A stretch of DNA of 64,000 bases, from positions 434,001-498,000 of the forward strand of contig NZ_CM001776.1 in assembly GCF_000332275.1 (NCBI RefSeq), read 5' to 3'. This stretch comes from Synechococcus sp. PCC 7336 (lineage in GTDB: Bacteria; Cyanobacteriota; Cyanobacteriia; Thermostichales; PCC-7336). The position numbers and the translations under genes are program-made. Within the stretch, counting starts at the first letter, position 1. Each line of letters starts with the position of its first letter. Shown in pieces: positions 18,408 to 27,236 of the stretch. Under the pieces are notes generated by a model. The model saw only the letters and a program-made list of their open reading frames with translations. It did not search any database and was not told the DNA's origin.

Positions 18408-18651
18408 CCTCAGTCCCTCTATAGCAGGCAAAATTGTTCTTAATATTCAAGATTCCCATTGGTTTTAGTGTGTTTGCCGACTTGTTATATATCTAAAAGC
18501 TAAGAATTAAAGCTTAAATTTTGGTCAATCAGTATAAAAATTACAAAGACGCTTCTCGCAGTCCTCGACAACCAGCAGTTTCAGGCGTTGGGCGGGACAG
18601 TCAGAGTGCCTGCCCCTATAATTTGGGACAGTTTGTGGCGGAGTGTGTTGT

Positions 18652-20286
18652 ATGGTTCTCGGCGATCGCCCTCTATCCTGTTCCCGCCGCCGATTTCTAG
18701 CTTGGTGTGGCGGTGCGGGAGTCGTCTTGGCAAGCTGCGGTCCATCCTCCAATTCAAGCGGGACTGTGGCTGGAGGCAACTCCAATCAACGCATTGCCAT
18801 GGGCATCACCGATCGCATCCGCACCCTCGATCCGGCAGATGCCTTCGAGCCCGTTTCCCTCAACATCCTGCTCAATCTCGGCGAGACCCTCTATACTTAC
18901 GCACCGGGACAGACGGAGTTAGAGCCGCTGCTGGCTCGCAAGATGCCGACGGTGAGTGACGGTGGCACAACCTACAGGATTCCGTTGCGCGAGGGCGTTT
19001 GGTTTCACGATGGTTCGGCATTCAATGCCGAAGCGATGGCGTTTTCGCTACAGCGGTTCGTCCGCAATGGCGGACGACCGGCCTTTCTGCTGGCGGACAA
19101 TGTGAGATCGATAACAGCGACTGGCGAGCTGGAGCTGACGATTCGGCTCAGCTCCCCCTTCAGTGCCTTTACTGCCGTGTTGGCGTTTCCCGGCACCTGC
19201 GCCGTTTCGCCTGCAGCCCACGCGATCGGGGAGTTTACCCCCGAAGCTGTCGTGGCAACGGGTCGCTATCGACTGCAGGACTATGCCGAAAACAGCCGTC
19301 TCGTGCTCGATCGCCACGAGGCCTACTGGGGTGAACCAGCCCTCAACGAAGGCATAGACATTCAATTTTTCAATACTGGCGCGACCTTGCTGAACGCTTT
19401 TAAGAGTGGGTCAATCGATCTGGCGTTCCAAACCCTCGAACCGAACCAAATCCAAACCCTGTTAGACGAGCGGGAAACTCGCAATTGGCAAGTGGCCTCC
19501 CAAACCAGTTCCTTGATTCGCTATCTCGTCCTCAACGTCACCCAACCCCCGCTCGATCGCTTGGAAGTGCGTCAGGCGATCGCCGCTGCCATCAACCGCA
19601 CGCTGCTCGAAGAGCGGGTGTTTCTCAACCAAGCTTCTCCCCTCTATTCCCTCATTCCCAATACTGTTGCGGGGGCGCAACCTGCCTTTTTGACTGCCTA
19701 TGAGGAACACGCGATCGATACAGCCAAATCCCTATTGCTCGATGCAGGCTTCAGCCCCGGCAATCCCGCCGTCACGACGCTGTGGCATGCAGCGGGTAAC
19801 TCTCGGGGGGAGTTGATTGCCTCTACCCTGAAAGCTTCGCTTGAAGCCGATCTGGCAGGGTTGTTTGAGTTGGAATTGCGATCGGTGGAAGCCGCAACGT
19901 TATTTAGCAATCTGGATAAAGGCATTTACCCAATGGTGCTGCTCTCTTGGGCGCCTGATTTTATCGATCCAGACAATTATCTCCATCCCTTTGTGTCCTG
20001 CGATCGCGCGGAGGACGGTATTTGCACGGCGGGCTCCACCTACTTGCACGGCTCGTATTTCTACGATCGCACGATCGACAATCTGGTGCGACAGCAGCGC
20101 CTGGAGACAGACGCTCGAGCTCGTGCTGACTTGCTGGCTGAAGTTCAGCAACAAATTGCCGATCGCGTTCCTTTTATTCCCCTCGTGCAGGGGGTGGATT
20201 ATATTTTTGGGGCTCCGCAGGTCAGCGGTTTGCAGTTGACTGGCGCTCAGGCAGTACCGTTGTGGTTAGTGGCAAAGGGCTCCTGA
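18652..20286 (+). CDS. ABC transporter substrate-binding lipoprotein, peptide/nickel (SBP_bac_5) family
   Basis: About 544 residues from the ATG at 18652; a GTG three codons earlier is possible. The N-terminus has a twin-arginine-like SCSRRRFLAW followed by a lipobox, VLASC, so it is probably an exported lipoprotein. The body has family 5 binding-protein features: IRTLDPADAFEPVSLNIL, LREGVWFHDGSAFNAEAMAF, and VRQAIAAAINRTLL near 310. Such proteins bind oligopeptides, nickel chelates or related solutes and deliver them to Dpp/Opp-type permeases. No permease genes are adjacent, so the partner must be elsewhere. Confidence 0.87.
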   Translation: MVLGDRPLSCSRRRFLAWCGGAGVVLASCGPSSNSSGTVAGGNSNQRIAMGITDRIRTLDPADAFEPVSLNILLNLGETLYTYAPGQTELEPLLARKMPTVSDGGTTYRIPLREGVWFHDGSAFNAEAMAFSLQRFVRNGGRPAFLLADNVRSITATGELELTIRLSSPFSAFTAVLAFPGTCAVSPAAHAIGEFTPEAVVATGRYRLQDYAENSRLVLDRHEAYWGEPALNEGIDIQFFNTGATLLNAFKSGSIDLAFQTLEPNQIQTLLDERETRNWQVASQTSSLIRYLVLNVTQPPLDRLEVRQAIAAAINRTLLEERVFLNQASPLYSLIPNTVAGAQPAFLTAYEEHAIDTAKSLLLDAGFSPGNPAVTTLWHAAGNSRGELIASTLKASLEADLAGLFELELRSVEAATLFSNLDKGIYPMVLLSWAPDFIDPDNYLHPFVSCDRAEDGICTAGSTYLHGSYFYDRTIDNLVRQQRLETDARARADLLAEVQQQIADRVPFIPLVQGVDYIFGAPQVSGLQLTGAQAVPLWLVAKGS

Positions 20287-20411
20287 AGGCGCGATCGAAC
20301 CCCATTGCAGCACTGCAAACCCTGGGTACCCTACATCCGAACGAATGCTTTAAACGACTGGCTAGGCCAGATCGCTGCAACAATCCAGTCGCGGTCGAGG
20401 GAACACCGTAT

Positions 20412-22187
20412 ATGCAAGCAAGCGAAATCCAGCAACTATTGCAACAGGCCCTGCCCGACGACACCCCACCCCTGCGAGCCAAACTCAAAGACCGCCACCT
20501 CCATATCCTCTTGGACGAAAGCTCCAAACCTCCCAAAACCGACCCCCCTTTAGCCCACCTCCTTGCCCTCGAAGTCCAAACTTTTGCCAGCAACGTCGAT
20601 CGCCTCACCCTCTGGCACCGCTCTCCCAACAGCGATCGCCCCACCCCAATCGCCGCAATTGACCTCGATCGACCCCTTCAACCCAATCCTTCCGACCCTC
20701 TCCCCCTCACCGGCCACTGCTTCATCAAAAACCAGCGCCTGCTCCGCATCCCCCTGCCCCTGCCCCACCCCACCGTTGCCAGCGCAGTCCTCTACGTCCA
20801 CGTCCTAAAAGACGCCGACAAACAAACCCTCTTAACCGCCCTGCCCCCCTTCTTCGATCGCCCCGATAAAACTCCACTCGACATCGTTCCCCCGGCCCAC
20901 CGAGTCTGGCTGGCCGACATCCAAGCCCTACCCGTCGAAAAATTCAAATCCGTCGCCATCTGGCTGAGCCGCTACTGCGATAAGCCCAACTGCGCCCTCC
21001 CCCTCCTGGAAGACGTCCTCGCCGACTCCCCCCCTCAATCCCCATCCACAGATACAGGCCCAACGGCACCCTCTCCTTCCTACACCGAACCCGATACGAG
21101 CTCCCGGGCTCGCGCTGGCAATATCGCCGCCCTGACCGCAGCGATTGACAAGGGACTTTACCCCTGGAAAGGGCGATCGCAAGTCAGCCTGAAAGACCAT
21201 ACCCTCAGCATTCAACTGCAGGCCGACGCCGCCCCCAACCCCCCTGCCGCCACCGCCCTGGTCTACACTGCCCTCACTCAACTGCAACTGCCCCACCTGC
21301 AAACCGTCAAACTGTACGGCATCGAAGGCGATCGCAGCCTGCGCTGGAAATCGGGCTTTCAACTTCCTTCCAACCTCAATCTCCAAGCCGACTACAACCG
21401 CTTTAAATTCGACAACCCCACCCTCAACTTGGCCGCCTTTCCCCTAGCCGCGATCGCAGGCATGGCAGCCAATACCATCCTGCCGTTTGTTATGCTTCCC
21501 TTTCATATCTGGATTCACGAATTCGGCCACGCCACTGTCGCCTGGTTTGCGGGACGGCGAGCCATCCCTCTCCCCTTCGGCTGGACCAATGTCAACCTCG
21601 AACGAGAATTATTCGTTTATTTGGGCGTCCTCTTCCTGCTGGCCTTGCTCGGGTTTTCCGGCTGGCGCGAGGGCAAGCGCTGGGCCGTGGCGATCGCCGC
21701 CTCCCTGGCAGTGCTGCAGTTCTACATGACCTGGCTGATGCCCGTTCGCAGCTTCGATCTGCTGCTCTCGTTTGGAGGTATCGGGGGCGAGTTTTATCTC
21801 AGCACCTTTCTCATGGTCTGCTTCTACTTCCCCCTGCCCGATCGACTGCGCTGGGATTTTTGGCGCTTTGCCTTTCTGATTGTGGCCGCCGGTACCTTTT
21901 GTCAAGCTTTCTGGCAGTGGCACACGATCGAACTCGGCCTGCGGGAGATCCCCTGGGGGTCCATCTTTGGAGCGGGCGATGCTGGTGGCGATATGAATCG
22001 ACTCAACTGGCAACATGGCTGGAGCGCCACCCATATCATCGAGACCTACTCCAGCCTGGGCAAATTTTGTCTCCTGACGCTAGTAGTCACCTACGGTGTC
22101 TTTGCCATTAAGCTCAACCCGCAGGCTTGGTTTGCCCTGAGGCAGCGGGCGATCGTCTGGTGGCTGCGCCATACCCAAGGGACATAA
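20412..22187 (+). CDS. M50-like membrane metalloprotease with duplicated cyanobacterial N-terminal domain
   Basis: 591 residues from the ATG at 20412; the frame stays open upstream and overlaps the previous gene, but no other start is as good. Two copies of one soluble domain (about 1-95 and 235-330; compare LKDRHLHILLD with LKDHTLSIQLQ) precede six or so membrane helices. The zinc motif HEFGH lies in WIHEFGHATVAWFAG (about 369), within a hydrophobic helix, as in site-2/M50 proteases. The duplicated domain ends in a WK-type motif (SLRWKSGFQL) seen in several cyanobacterial membrane proteins. Substrate unknown. Confidence 0.7.
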   Translation: MQASEIQQLLQQALPDDTPPLRAKLKDRHLHILLDESSKPPKTDPPLAHLLALEVQTFASNVDRLTLWHRSPNSDRPTPIAAIDLDRPLQPNPSDPLPLTGHCFIKNQRLLRIPLPLPHPTVASAVLYVHVLKDADKQTLLTALPPFFDRPDKTPLDIVPPAHRVWLADIQALPVEKFKSVAIWLSRYCDKPNCALPLLEDVLADSPPQSPSTDTGPTAPSPSYTEPDTSSRARAGNIAALTAAIDKGLYPWKGRSQVSLKDHTLSIQLQADAAPNPPAATALVYTALTQLQLPHLQTVKLYGIEGDRSLRWKSGFQLPSNLNLQADYNRFKFDNPTLNLAAFPLAAIAGMAANTILPFVMLPFHIWIHEFGHATVAWFAGRRAIPLPFGWTNVNLERELFVYLGVLFLLALLGFSGWREGKRWAVAIAASLAVLQFYMTWLMPVRSFDLLLSFGGIGGEFYLSTFLMVCFYFPLPDRLRWDFWRFAFLIVAAGTFCQAFWQWHTIELGLREIPWGSIFGAGDAGGDMNRLNWQHGWSATHIIETYSSLGKFCLLTLVVTYGVFAIKLNPQAWFALRQRAIVWWLRHTQGT

Positions 22188-22451
22188 AGGACTTTTGCGC
22201 CAGAGTCCAGCTCTTCGCTGCTCTCCCACGACCGAGCAGTTCGATCGCCCCCTCAATGTCAGCCTGAAGAATGGGCACACTCGATCTGTAAGCCCTACGA
22301 GTTGTGTGCTAGAGAGGAGGAGAGAATGCTGGAAAATTTTGCATCGACGGCAATAGGACTGAGGATTTCAGCAGTTGAGTGGGATCGGACCTACGCAGAC
22401 TGGCCCTCTGTTCGTCTGTATACTTTTAAATAGCGTATGTAGTTAAATCAA

Positions 22452-22886
22452 ATGATTGCTTGGCAAGTATGGGCGATTGTAGGAATTATCCTATTGGCAA
22501 CCGAGCTAATCGGAATTCCAGGTTTTCTGTTTGGATCGGCAGGCGTAGGGGCATTGCTGGCTGCCCTAGTCTCGTTGGTGTTTCCCCTAGCGGTGCAGTG
22601 GCTGGTGTGGTTTTGGGTCACCGTTATTTTGATTTTTCTCTCCCGTAGGTGCGTACCGCAACAGTCTTTCGATTTGGAAGAAAGTCGCGAGGCGCGATCG
22701 CTAACGGAAATTCCTGCCGGGAAAAAAGGGCGGGTGCGCTATTCCGGTTCCATTTGGAATGCGAAATGCGAAGTGGAAGACTTAACAATTCCAGCAGGAC
22801 TGGATCTTTATGTGATCGAGCGTCAAGGCAATACCTTAATTGTCATGCCCGAACATTTCGTCAACTCCCAGCCAGCGGGATCTTAA
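22452..22886 (+). CDS. NfeD-like membrane protein
   Basis: 144 residues: two or three N-terminal helices (about 5-65) and a C-terminal OB-fold (about 85-135, KGRVRYSGSIWNAKCE ... LYVIERQGNTLIV). NfeD-like proteins are encoded next to SPFH/stomatin proteins and work with them in membrane microdomains. The next gene, 82 bp on, is exactly such a protein. Confidence 0.88.
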   Translation: MIAWQVWAIVGIILLATELIGIPGFLFGSAGVGALLAALVSLVFPLAVQWLVWFWVTVILIFLSRRCVPQQSFDLEESREARSLTEIPAGKKGRVRYSGSIWNAKCEVEDLTIPAGLDLYVIERQGNTLIVMPEHFVNSQPAGS

Positions 22887-22968
22887 CCTTGTTTCCTTTG
22901 ACTTGAAAGCACAAAGCACTGTGTAGGGTCAATACACCTAGAAATATACATAATAGAGGTAAAAACGA

Positions 22969-23850
22969 ATGGCAGCAGTCATTGGTGCGCTTGTATTAAT
23001 CGGCATCGGCTATTTTTTTCAATCGGTTAAAATTATTAGCCAAGGATACGAAGCGTTGGTCGAGCGGCTCGGTCGCTATAGCCGCAAGCTCACGCCCGGA
23101 TTTTCAGTAATTTTGTTTCCAATCGAGTTGGTCGTCTTTAAAGACACGATTCGGGAGCAGGTTTTAGATGTTCCCCCCCAGCAGTGCATCACGAAAGATA
23201 ATGTCTCGTTGCAGGCTGACGCTGTGGTGTACTGGCGCATTACCGATATGGTGAAAACCTATTATGCGGTGGAAGATATCGAGCGCGCTTTAGTAAATTT
23301 GGTCCTCACTGCTTTGCGGTCCGAAATCGGTCGTTTGGAATTAGATCAGACATTCTCCTCCCGCACAGAAATTAATGCTCGTCTATTGAACGAACTAGAT
23401 GAAGCTACCGATCCCTGGGGGATTAAAGTGACTCGGGTTGAGGTTAAAGATATTAATCCCTCCCGCACGGTGCAAGATTCGATGGAAAAACAAATGGCTG
23501 CCGAACGGGAAAAACGGGCGGCTATTTTAGGATCTGAAGGGAAGCAACAGGCCAGAATTAACCAGGCCGCTGGCGAAGCTCGGGCGCGGGTGTTGCGGGC
23601 CGAATCAGAAAAACAGGAGAAACTCTTGCGAGCTGAGGGTACAGCGGAGGCGCTGGCTACGATCGCCAATACTCTCAAGAGCGGAGCCACGGCGGAGAGC
23701 GCTTTGCAGTTCTTGCTAGCCCAAAATTATATCGATATGGGGACGACAGTCGGTCAAAGTCCCAGTGCGAAGGTGGTATTTGTCGATCCAGCCTCTATCC
23801 CAGCCACAGTTGAAGGCTTGACAGCGATGTTGAATCTAAATTCTGACTAA
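22969..23850 (+). CDS. SPFH/band 7 (stomatin/paraslipin) protein
   Basis: 293 residues: an N-terminal membrane anchor (about 3-20), an SPFH domain (about 22-180, with [17 protein letters not shown] and [14 protein letters not shown]), and a helical coiled segment rich in Ala, Glu and Arg (about 180-240). It probably oligomerises on the membrane and supports proteases or lipid microdomains. It is operonic with the upstream NfeD-like gene. Confidence 0.93.
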   Translation: MAAVIGALVLIGIGYFFQSVKIISQGYEALVERLGRYSRKLTPGFSVILFPIELVVFKDTIREQVLDVPPQQCITKDNVSLQADAVVYWRITDMVKTYYAVEDIERALVNLVLTALRSEIGRLELDQTFSSRTEINARLLNELDEATDPWGIKVTRVEVKDINPSRTVQDSMEKQMAAEREKRAAILGSEGKQQARINQAAGEARARVLRAESEKQEKLLRAEGTAEALATIANTLKSGATAESALQFLLAQNYIDMGTTVGQSPSAKVVFVDPASIPATVEGLTAMLNLNSD

Positions 23851-23862
23851 TCGAGCATCGAA

Positions 23863-24606
23863 ATGCGCGCGAATTTTAGCTGTACCTGCCTGCAACCCTC
23901 TCAGTTCGCCCCCGACAAGCAGTGGCTCCTCAGCGGCGCGATCGCCCTCGTTGCCAGCTTTGCCGCGATTGAATGGCTGGTGGGCTCGTTCAGCCATAGC
24001 TTGACTCTACGGGCCGATGCCGGACACATGCTCTCCGACACGATCGCCCTGGCCATTGCTCTTTGCGCCACTTGGCTGGCCCGACATCCGGCTCTGCGAT
24101 CGCAGCCAATTGAATCCGTTGCCGCCCTCATTAACGGCACCAGCCTCAGTCTCGTGTCGGTTTTGATTGCCTGGGAAGCCATTCGCCACATTCAACATCC
24201 CCCCCGCGAAATTCTCAGTCTGCCGGTCGTGGCAACCGCGATCGTCGGACTGGCGGTCAATGGCATCAACCTGCGCCTGCTACACCGCCACAGCGATCGC
24301 GATTTAAATCTGCGGGGGGCTGCTTTACACGTGATGGCAGATATCCTGGGCTCGATCGGAGCGATTGTGGCAGCGCTAGCGGTTTGGGGTCTGGGCTGGA
24401 CCTGGGCCGATAGCGCGATCGGTTTCCTACTGGCGGGAGTGGTGGGCAGTAGTGCTCTACCGCTGCTGTGGGATAGCCTGCGACGGTTAGTTCGGCCCAA
24501 ATCTGCATCTCCTTCTGTCCCAACCGAGCGCTCGGCTACGCTTCCCACCGCAAGCCTAGGAGATATCAGTCAATTTGCCCGACAGCTAAGGCGATCGGAA
24601 CCCTAA
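23863..24606 (+). CDS. Cation diffusion facilitator transporter, short form
   Basis: 247 residues, six predicted helices. The metal-site pattern of CDF efflux proteins is present in both copies: RADAGHMLSD in helix 2 (Asp, His, Asp) and ALHVMADILGS in helix 5 (His, Asp). Usual members are about 300 residues and carry a cytoplasmic C-terminal dimerisation domain; this one ends soon after helix 6 in a basic, Ser-rich tail. It likely exports Zn or a similar divalent ion. It starts 12 bp after the stomatin gene and may be cotranscribed. Confidence 0.87.
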   Translation: MRANFSCTCLQPSQFAPDKQWLLSGAIALVASFAAIEWLVGSFSHSLTLRADAGHMLSDTIALAIALCATWLARHPALRSQPIESVAALINGTSLSLVSVLIAWEAIRHIQHPPREILSLPVVATAIVGLAVNGINLRLLHRHSDRDLNLRGAALHVMADILGSIGAIVAALAVWGLGWTWADSAIGFLLAGVVGSSALPLLWDSLRRLVRPKSASPSVPTERSATLPTASLGDISQFARQLRRSEP

Positions 24607-24734
24607 TGAGGGCTGGCCCTTGGAGCAGTTTTCTCTCGCCGACTTGAAGGCACGGCTAATTCAGTGAGTCGCCGAGTTGGACTTGGACTTGGGCTTGAGC
24701 TTTCTCGCTAGGTGGCGTTAGTGTGGGTATTGCC

Positions 24735-24807
24735 GGGGCGTTGGCCGAGTGGTTTAGGCAGCAAACTCATAATTTGCCTTACGGGGGTTCAAATCCCTCA
24801 CGCCCCA
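24735..24807 (+). tRNA. trnI-CAU: tRNA with CAU anticodon, probably tRNA-Ile(CAU, lysidine type)
   Basis: A perfect 7-bp acceptor stem (GGGGCGT/ACGCCCC), D-arm GCC...GGC, 5-bp anticodon stem GCAAA/TTTGC with loop CTCATAA, 5-nt variable loop and a T-arm with loop TTCAAAT. The anticodon is CAT. The loop CTCATAA matches tRNA-Ile2, whose C34 is converted to lysidine, rather than elongator Met (usually TTCATAC). CCA is not encoded. Confidence 0.88.
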
Positions 24808-24934
24808 TTCGCGATCGGATCGAGCAAGACATCGCCCTGCAAACCTATTTGCTAACCTCATTCTTCTGCCAAGAGGTTCCATCCTTGCAGAAAAGCGGGC
24901 ATGCTTACACCACAGTCTTTTGAGAGAAGTTAGT

Positions 24935-25513
24935 TTGACTGCCCTATCCGCACTTCAGACTGAGGCGTTAAAAATTGCCTGGATTCACCTGGATTGCGAT
25001 TGGGATGTGGATGGTCTGACCAATGAGCTGCTTGCAGCTTACTATCCAGTCTTCGAGCAGCATCGCCGTCAAGTGACAGCGGAATATCGCCAAGCTCGTT
25101 ACGAGGAGATGTTGGAGCAGTATCGATTGCTCTGCCGAGAGGAAGGCTGGGACTTTCGACAGCACCTGACTTGGTTTGAGGAGCAATTGCAAGGCCCGAT
25201 TCGATTTCGCGATTTATTGGGCTACCGTCAGGTATATCCCGGACGGTTTTTCGATCGCGAGGCGATCGGTATCCAGATCTGCGATGCCGCCTTCGAGGAA
25301 GTCTATAAGGCGCTACAAGAGTTGGCCCAACAGGACCTCATTCGGACCTTTGGCAATGTGGGGTTTGTCTTGACCGAGCCAGGGATTGCGATGGCGCGAT
25401 CGCTGTTTTTCCCAGATATTCGCCCCTTTAAACAGGGCAATCCCTTTCAGAAGGCCGACGAACTCAGTCTGCGCCGCATTGCACAAGAGCGTCGTTCCCG
25501 CCGCTTGAGGTAG
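24935..25513 (+). CDS. Conserved cyanobacterial-type protein of unknown function
   Basis: About 192 residues. There is no in-frame ATG near the start. TTG at 24935 has GAGAGAAG 5 nt upstream and is the best choice; another TTG lies at 24920. The sequence is soluble and helix-rich, with many Trp, Tyr, Gln and Arg (WDFRQHLTWFEEQL), and has an Arg-rich end (RRIAQERRSRRLR). No family motif was recognised. It converges on ndhD. Confidence 0.65.
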   Translation: MTALSALQTEALKIAWIHLDCDWDVDGLTNELLAAYYPVFEQHRRQVTAEYRQARYEEMLEQYRLLCREEGWDFRQHLTWFEEQLQGPIRFRDLLGYRQVYPGRFFDREAIGIQICDAAFEEVYKALQELAQQDLIRTFGNVGFVLTEPGIAMARSLFFPDIRPFKQGNPFQKADELSLRRIAQERRSRRLR

Positions 25514-25580
25514 ATCCTCACATCGAGCGAGCAACGTGACGGCTTATGCGTCATGTTTGGGGACAACCTAGCCGCGAGAC

Positions 25581-27203
25581 CTAAGGAATCTCTGGTGCCT
25601 GCAGCAGAGTGGCGGTCGGAGATATCCAGGCGGCAGGAGCTTCGAGTGCAATTTCCGAAGCTGCGGGCCGCTCCAACGAGTCAAGCAGAGTTGCGACGAG
25701 AGCATTCGTTTTCACGTCATAGACCTGGGTCATCAACTTGGGATACATGCCCAAACCGATAATAGGGACTATCAGGCAAGCAATTACGAAGACCTCGCGG
25801 GGTTCGGCGTCAATGAGTTCTTCGTGGGAGACGAGTTCCTCATTTTCGGGACCGAAGAAGATCTGGCGCAGCATCGACAGGAGGTAAATGGGGGTCAGAA
25901 TCACGCCCACCGCCGCCAAGATCACCATCGTAGTGGTGAAGGCGGGATTAAAGGCCGTACTGGTGGCCAGCCCTAAAAACACCATGACCTCGGCCACAAA
26001 TCCGCTCATTCCCGGCAGGGCGAGAGAGGCCATCGAGCAGATGGTGAACATCGAGAAGATACGGGGCATTTTCAAACCGACACCCCCCATTTCCTCCAGT
26101 TCGAGCGTGTGGGTGCGATCGTAGGTGGCCCCCACCAAGAAGAACAAACTGGCCCCAATCAAACCGTGGGAGATCATCTGCAGCATCGCGCCACTCATGC
26201 CGATCTCTGTCAAGCAGCCAATCCCGATCAGCACGAAGCCCATGTGACTAATCGAGGAATAGGCAATCTTGCGCTTGAGGTTGCGTTGTGCAAAAGAGGT
26301 GAGTGCCGCATAGATGATGTTTACTGTCCCCAAAACAATCAAAACCGGCGCGAAATAGACGTGGGCATCGGGCAACATGCCGACATTCATGCGCATGAGG
26401 GCATAGCCCCCCATCTTCAGCAGAATTCCTGCCAGCAGCATGTGGACGGGGGCTGTGGCTTCGCCGTGGGCATCGGGCAACCAAGTGTGCAGGGGGATAA
26501 TGGGCAGCTTGACGCCGTAAGCGATGAGGAAAGCTCCATACAGGAGTATCTGCAAGGCGAAGGGATAAGATTTCTCCGCCAGAGCGGTCATGTCAAACGT
26601 GACCGTATCGCCGAAGAAGGCCATCGCCAAGGCTGACACCAAAATAAACAGCGATCCCCCTGCGGTGTAGAGAATAAACTTGGTGGCTGCATACAGTCGC
26701 TTCTTGCCGCCCCAAATGGACAGCAGCAAGTAAACCGGAATCAGCTCCAACTCCCACATGAGGAAAAACAGGAGCATATCTTGAACGGCAAACACGCCAA
26801 TCTGACCGCCGTACATGAACAGCAGCAGGCAGTAAAATAGGCGGGGCTTAAAGGTAACGGGCCAGGCCGCTAGCGTTGCCAGCGTCGTGATAAAGGCGGT
26901 CAGCAGAATCAGAGGCATAGACAGCCCGTCTGCACCCACCGACCAACTGAGGCCGATTTGGGGGATCCAGTCGTAACGTTCGACCATTTGCAACCCCGAA
27001 CTGTCCAGGTCGTAACTGGTGTAAAACCCGGCGACGAGCATCAGCAGGTCGATCAGGCCGATGACTAAGGCATACCAGCGAATCGGACGGCCTTTGCCCT
27101 CGCGATCGGGAATAAAGGGAATGGCTAAAGCGGCTACAACAGGAAATAAAATCACCGCTGTCAGCCAGGGAAATTCACTTGGGGAACTGGGCAAATTCAT
27201 CAC
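25581..27203 (-). CDS. ndhD: NAD(P)H-quinone oxidoreductase subunit 4, NdhD
   Basis: 540 residues, 13-14 membrane helices, NuoM/MrpD-type proton channel. Hallmarks: [13 protein letters not shown] with the conserved Glu in helix 5, [20 protein letters not shown] with the key Lys, and [16 protein letters not shown]. It forms part of the thylakoid NDH-1 complex for cyclic electron flow and respiration. It lies 33 bp downstream of ndhF in the same direction, an ndhF-ndhD pair as in the NDH-1L module. Confidence 0.96.
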   Translation of the reverse strand: MMNLPSSPSEFPWLTAVILFPVVAALAIPFIPDREGKGRPIRWYALVIGLIDLLMLVAGFYTSYDLDSSGLQMVERYDWIPQIGLSWSVGADGLSMPLILLTAFITTLATLAAWPVTFKPRLFYCLLLFMYGGQIGVFAVQDMLLFFLMWELELIPVYLLLSIWGGKKRLYAATKFILYTAGGSLFILVSALAMAFFGDTVTFDMTALAEKSYPFALQILLYGAFLIAYGVKLPIIPLHTWLPDAHGEATAPVHMLLAGILLKMGGYALMRMNVGMLPDAHVYFAPVLIVLGTVNIIYAALTSFAQRNLKRKIAYSSISHMGFVLIGIGCLTEIGMSGAMLQMISHGLIGASLFFLVGATYDRTHTLELEEMGGVGLKMPRIFSMFTICSMASLALPGMSGFVAEVMVFLGLATSTAFNPAFTTTMVILAAVGVILTPIYLLSMLRQIFFGPENEELVSHEELIDAEPREVFVIACLIVPIIGLGMYPKLMTQVYDVKTNALVATLLDSLERPAASEIALEAPAAWISPTATLLQAPEIP

Positions 27204-27236
27204 TAACTCCGAATGCTGACGAAGGTTCTCTCGACA

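Larger units (their letters stand above)
17862..18651. other. Sparse region with two small minus-strand membrane ORFs
   Basis: No large gene. The two short hydrophobic frames on the minus strand are listed separately. The AT-rich composition of the island ends within this stretch, and HIP1-rich sequence resumes just before the ABC binding-protein gene. Confidence 0.5.

Noticed and set aside
24735-24807. Elongator or initiator tRNA-Met
   Set aside because: The anticodon loop CTCATAA fits tRNA-Ile(CAU), there are no initiator features (three consecutive G-C pairs in the anticodon stem), and the acceptor does not resemble initiator tRNA. Lysidine modification cannot be seen in DNA.
24723-24923. 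66-codon frame
   Set aside because: It runs through the tRNA gene.
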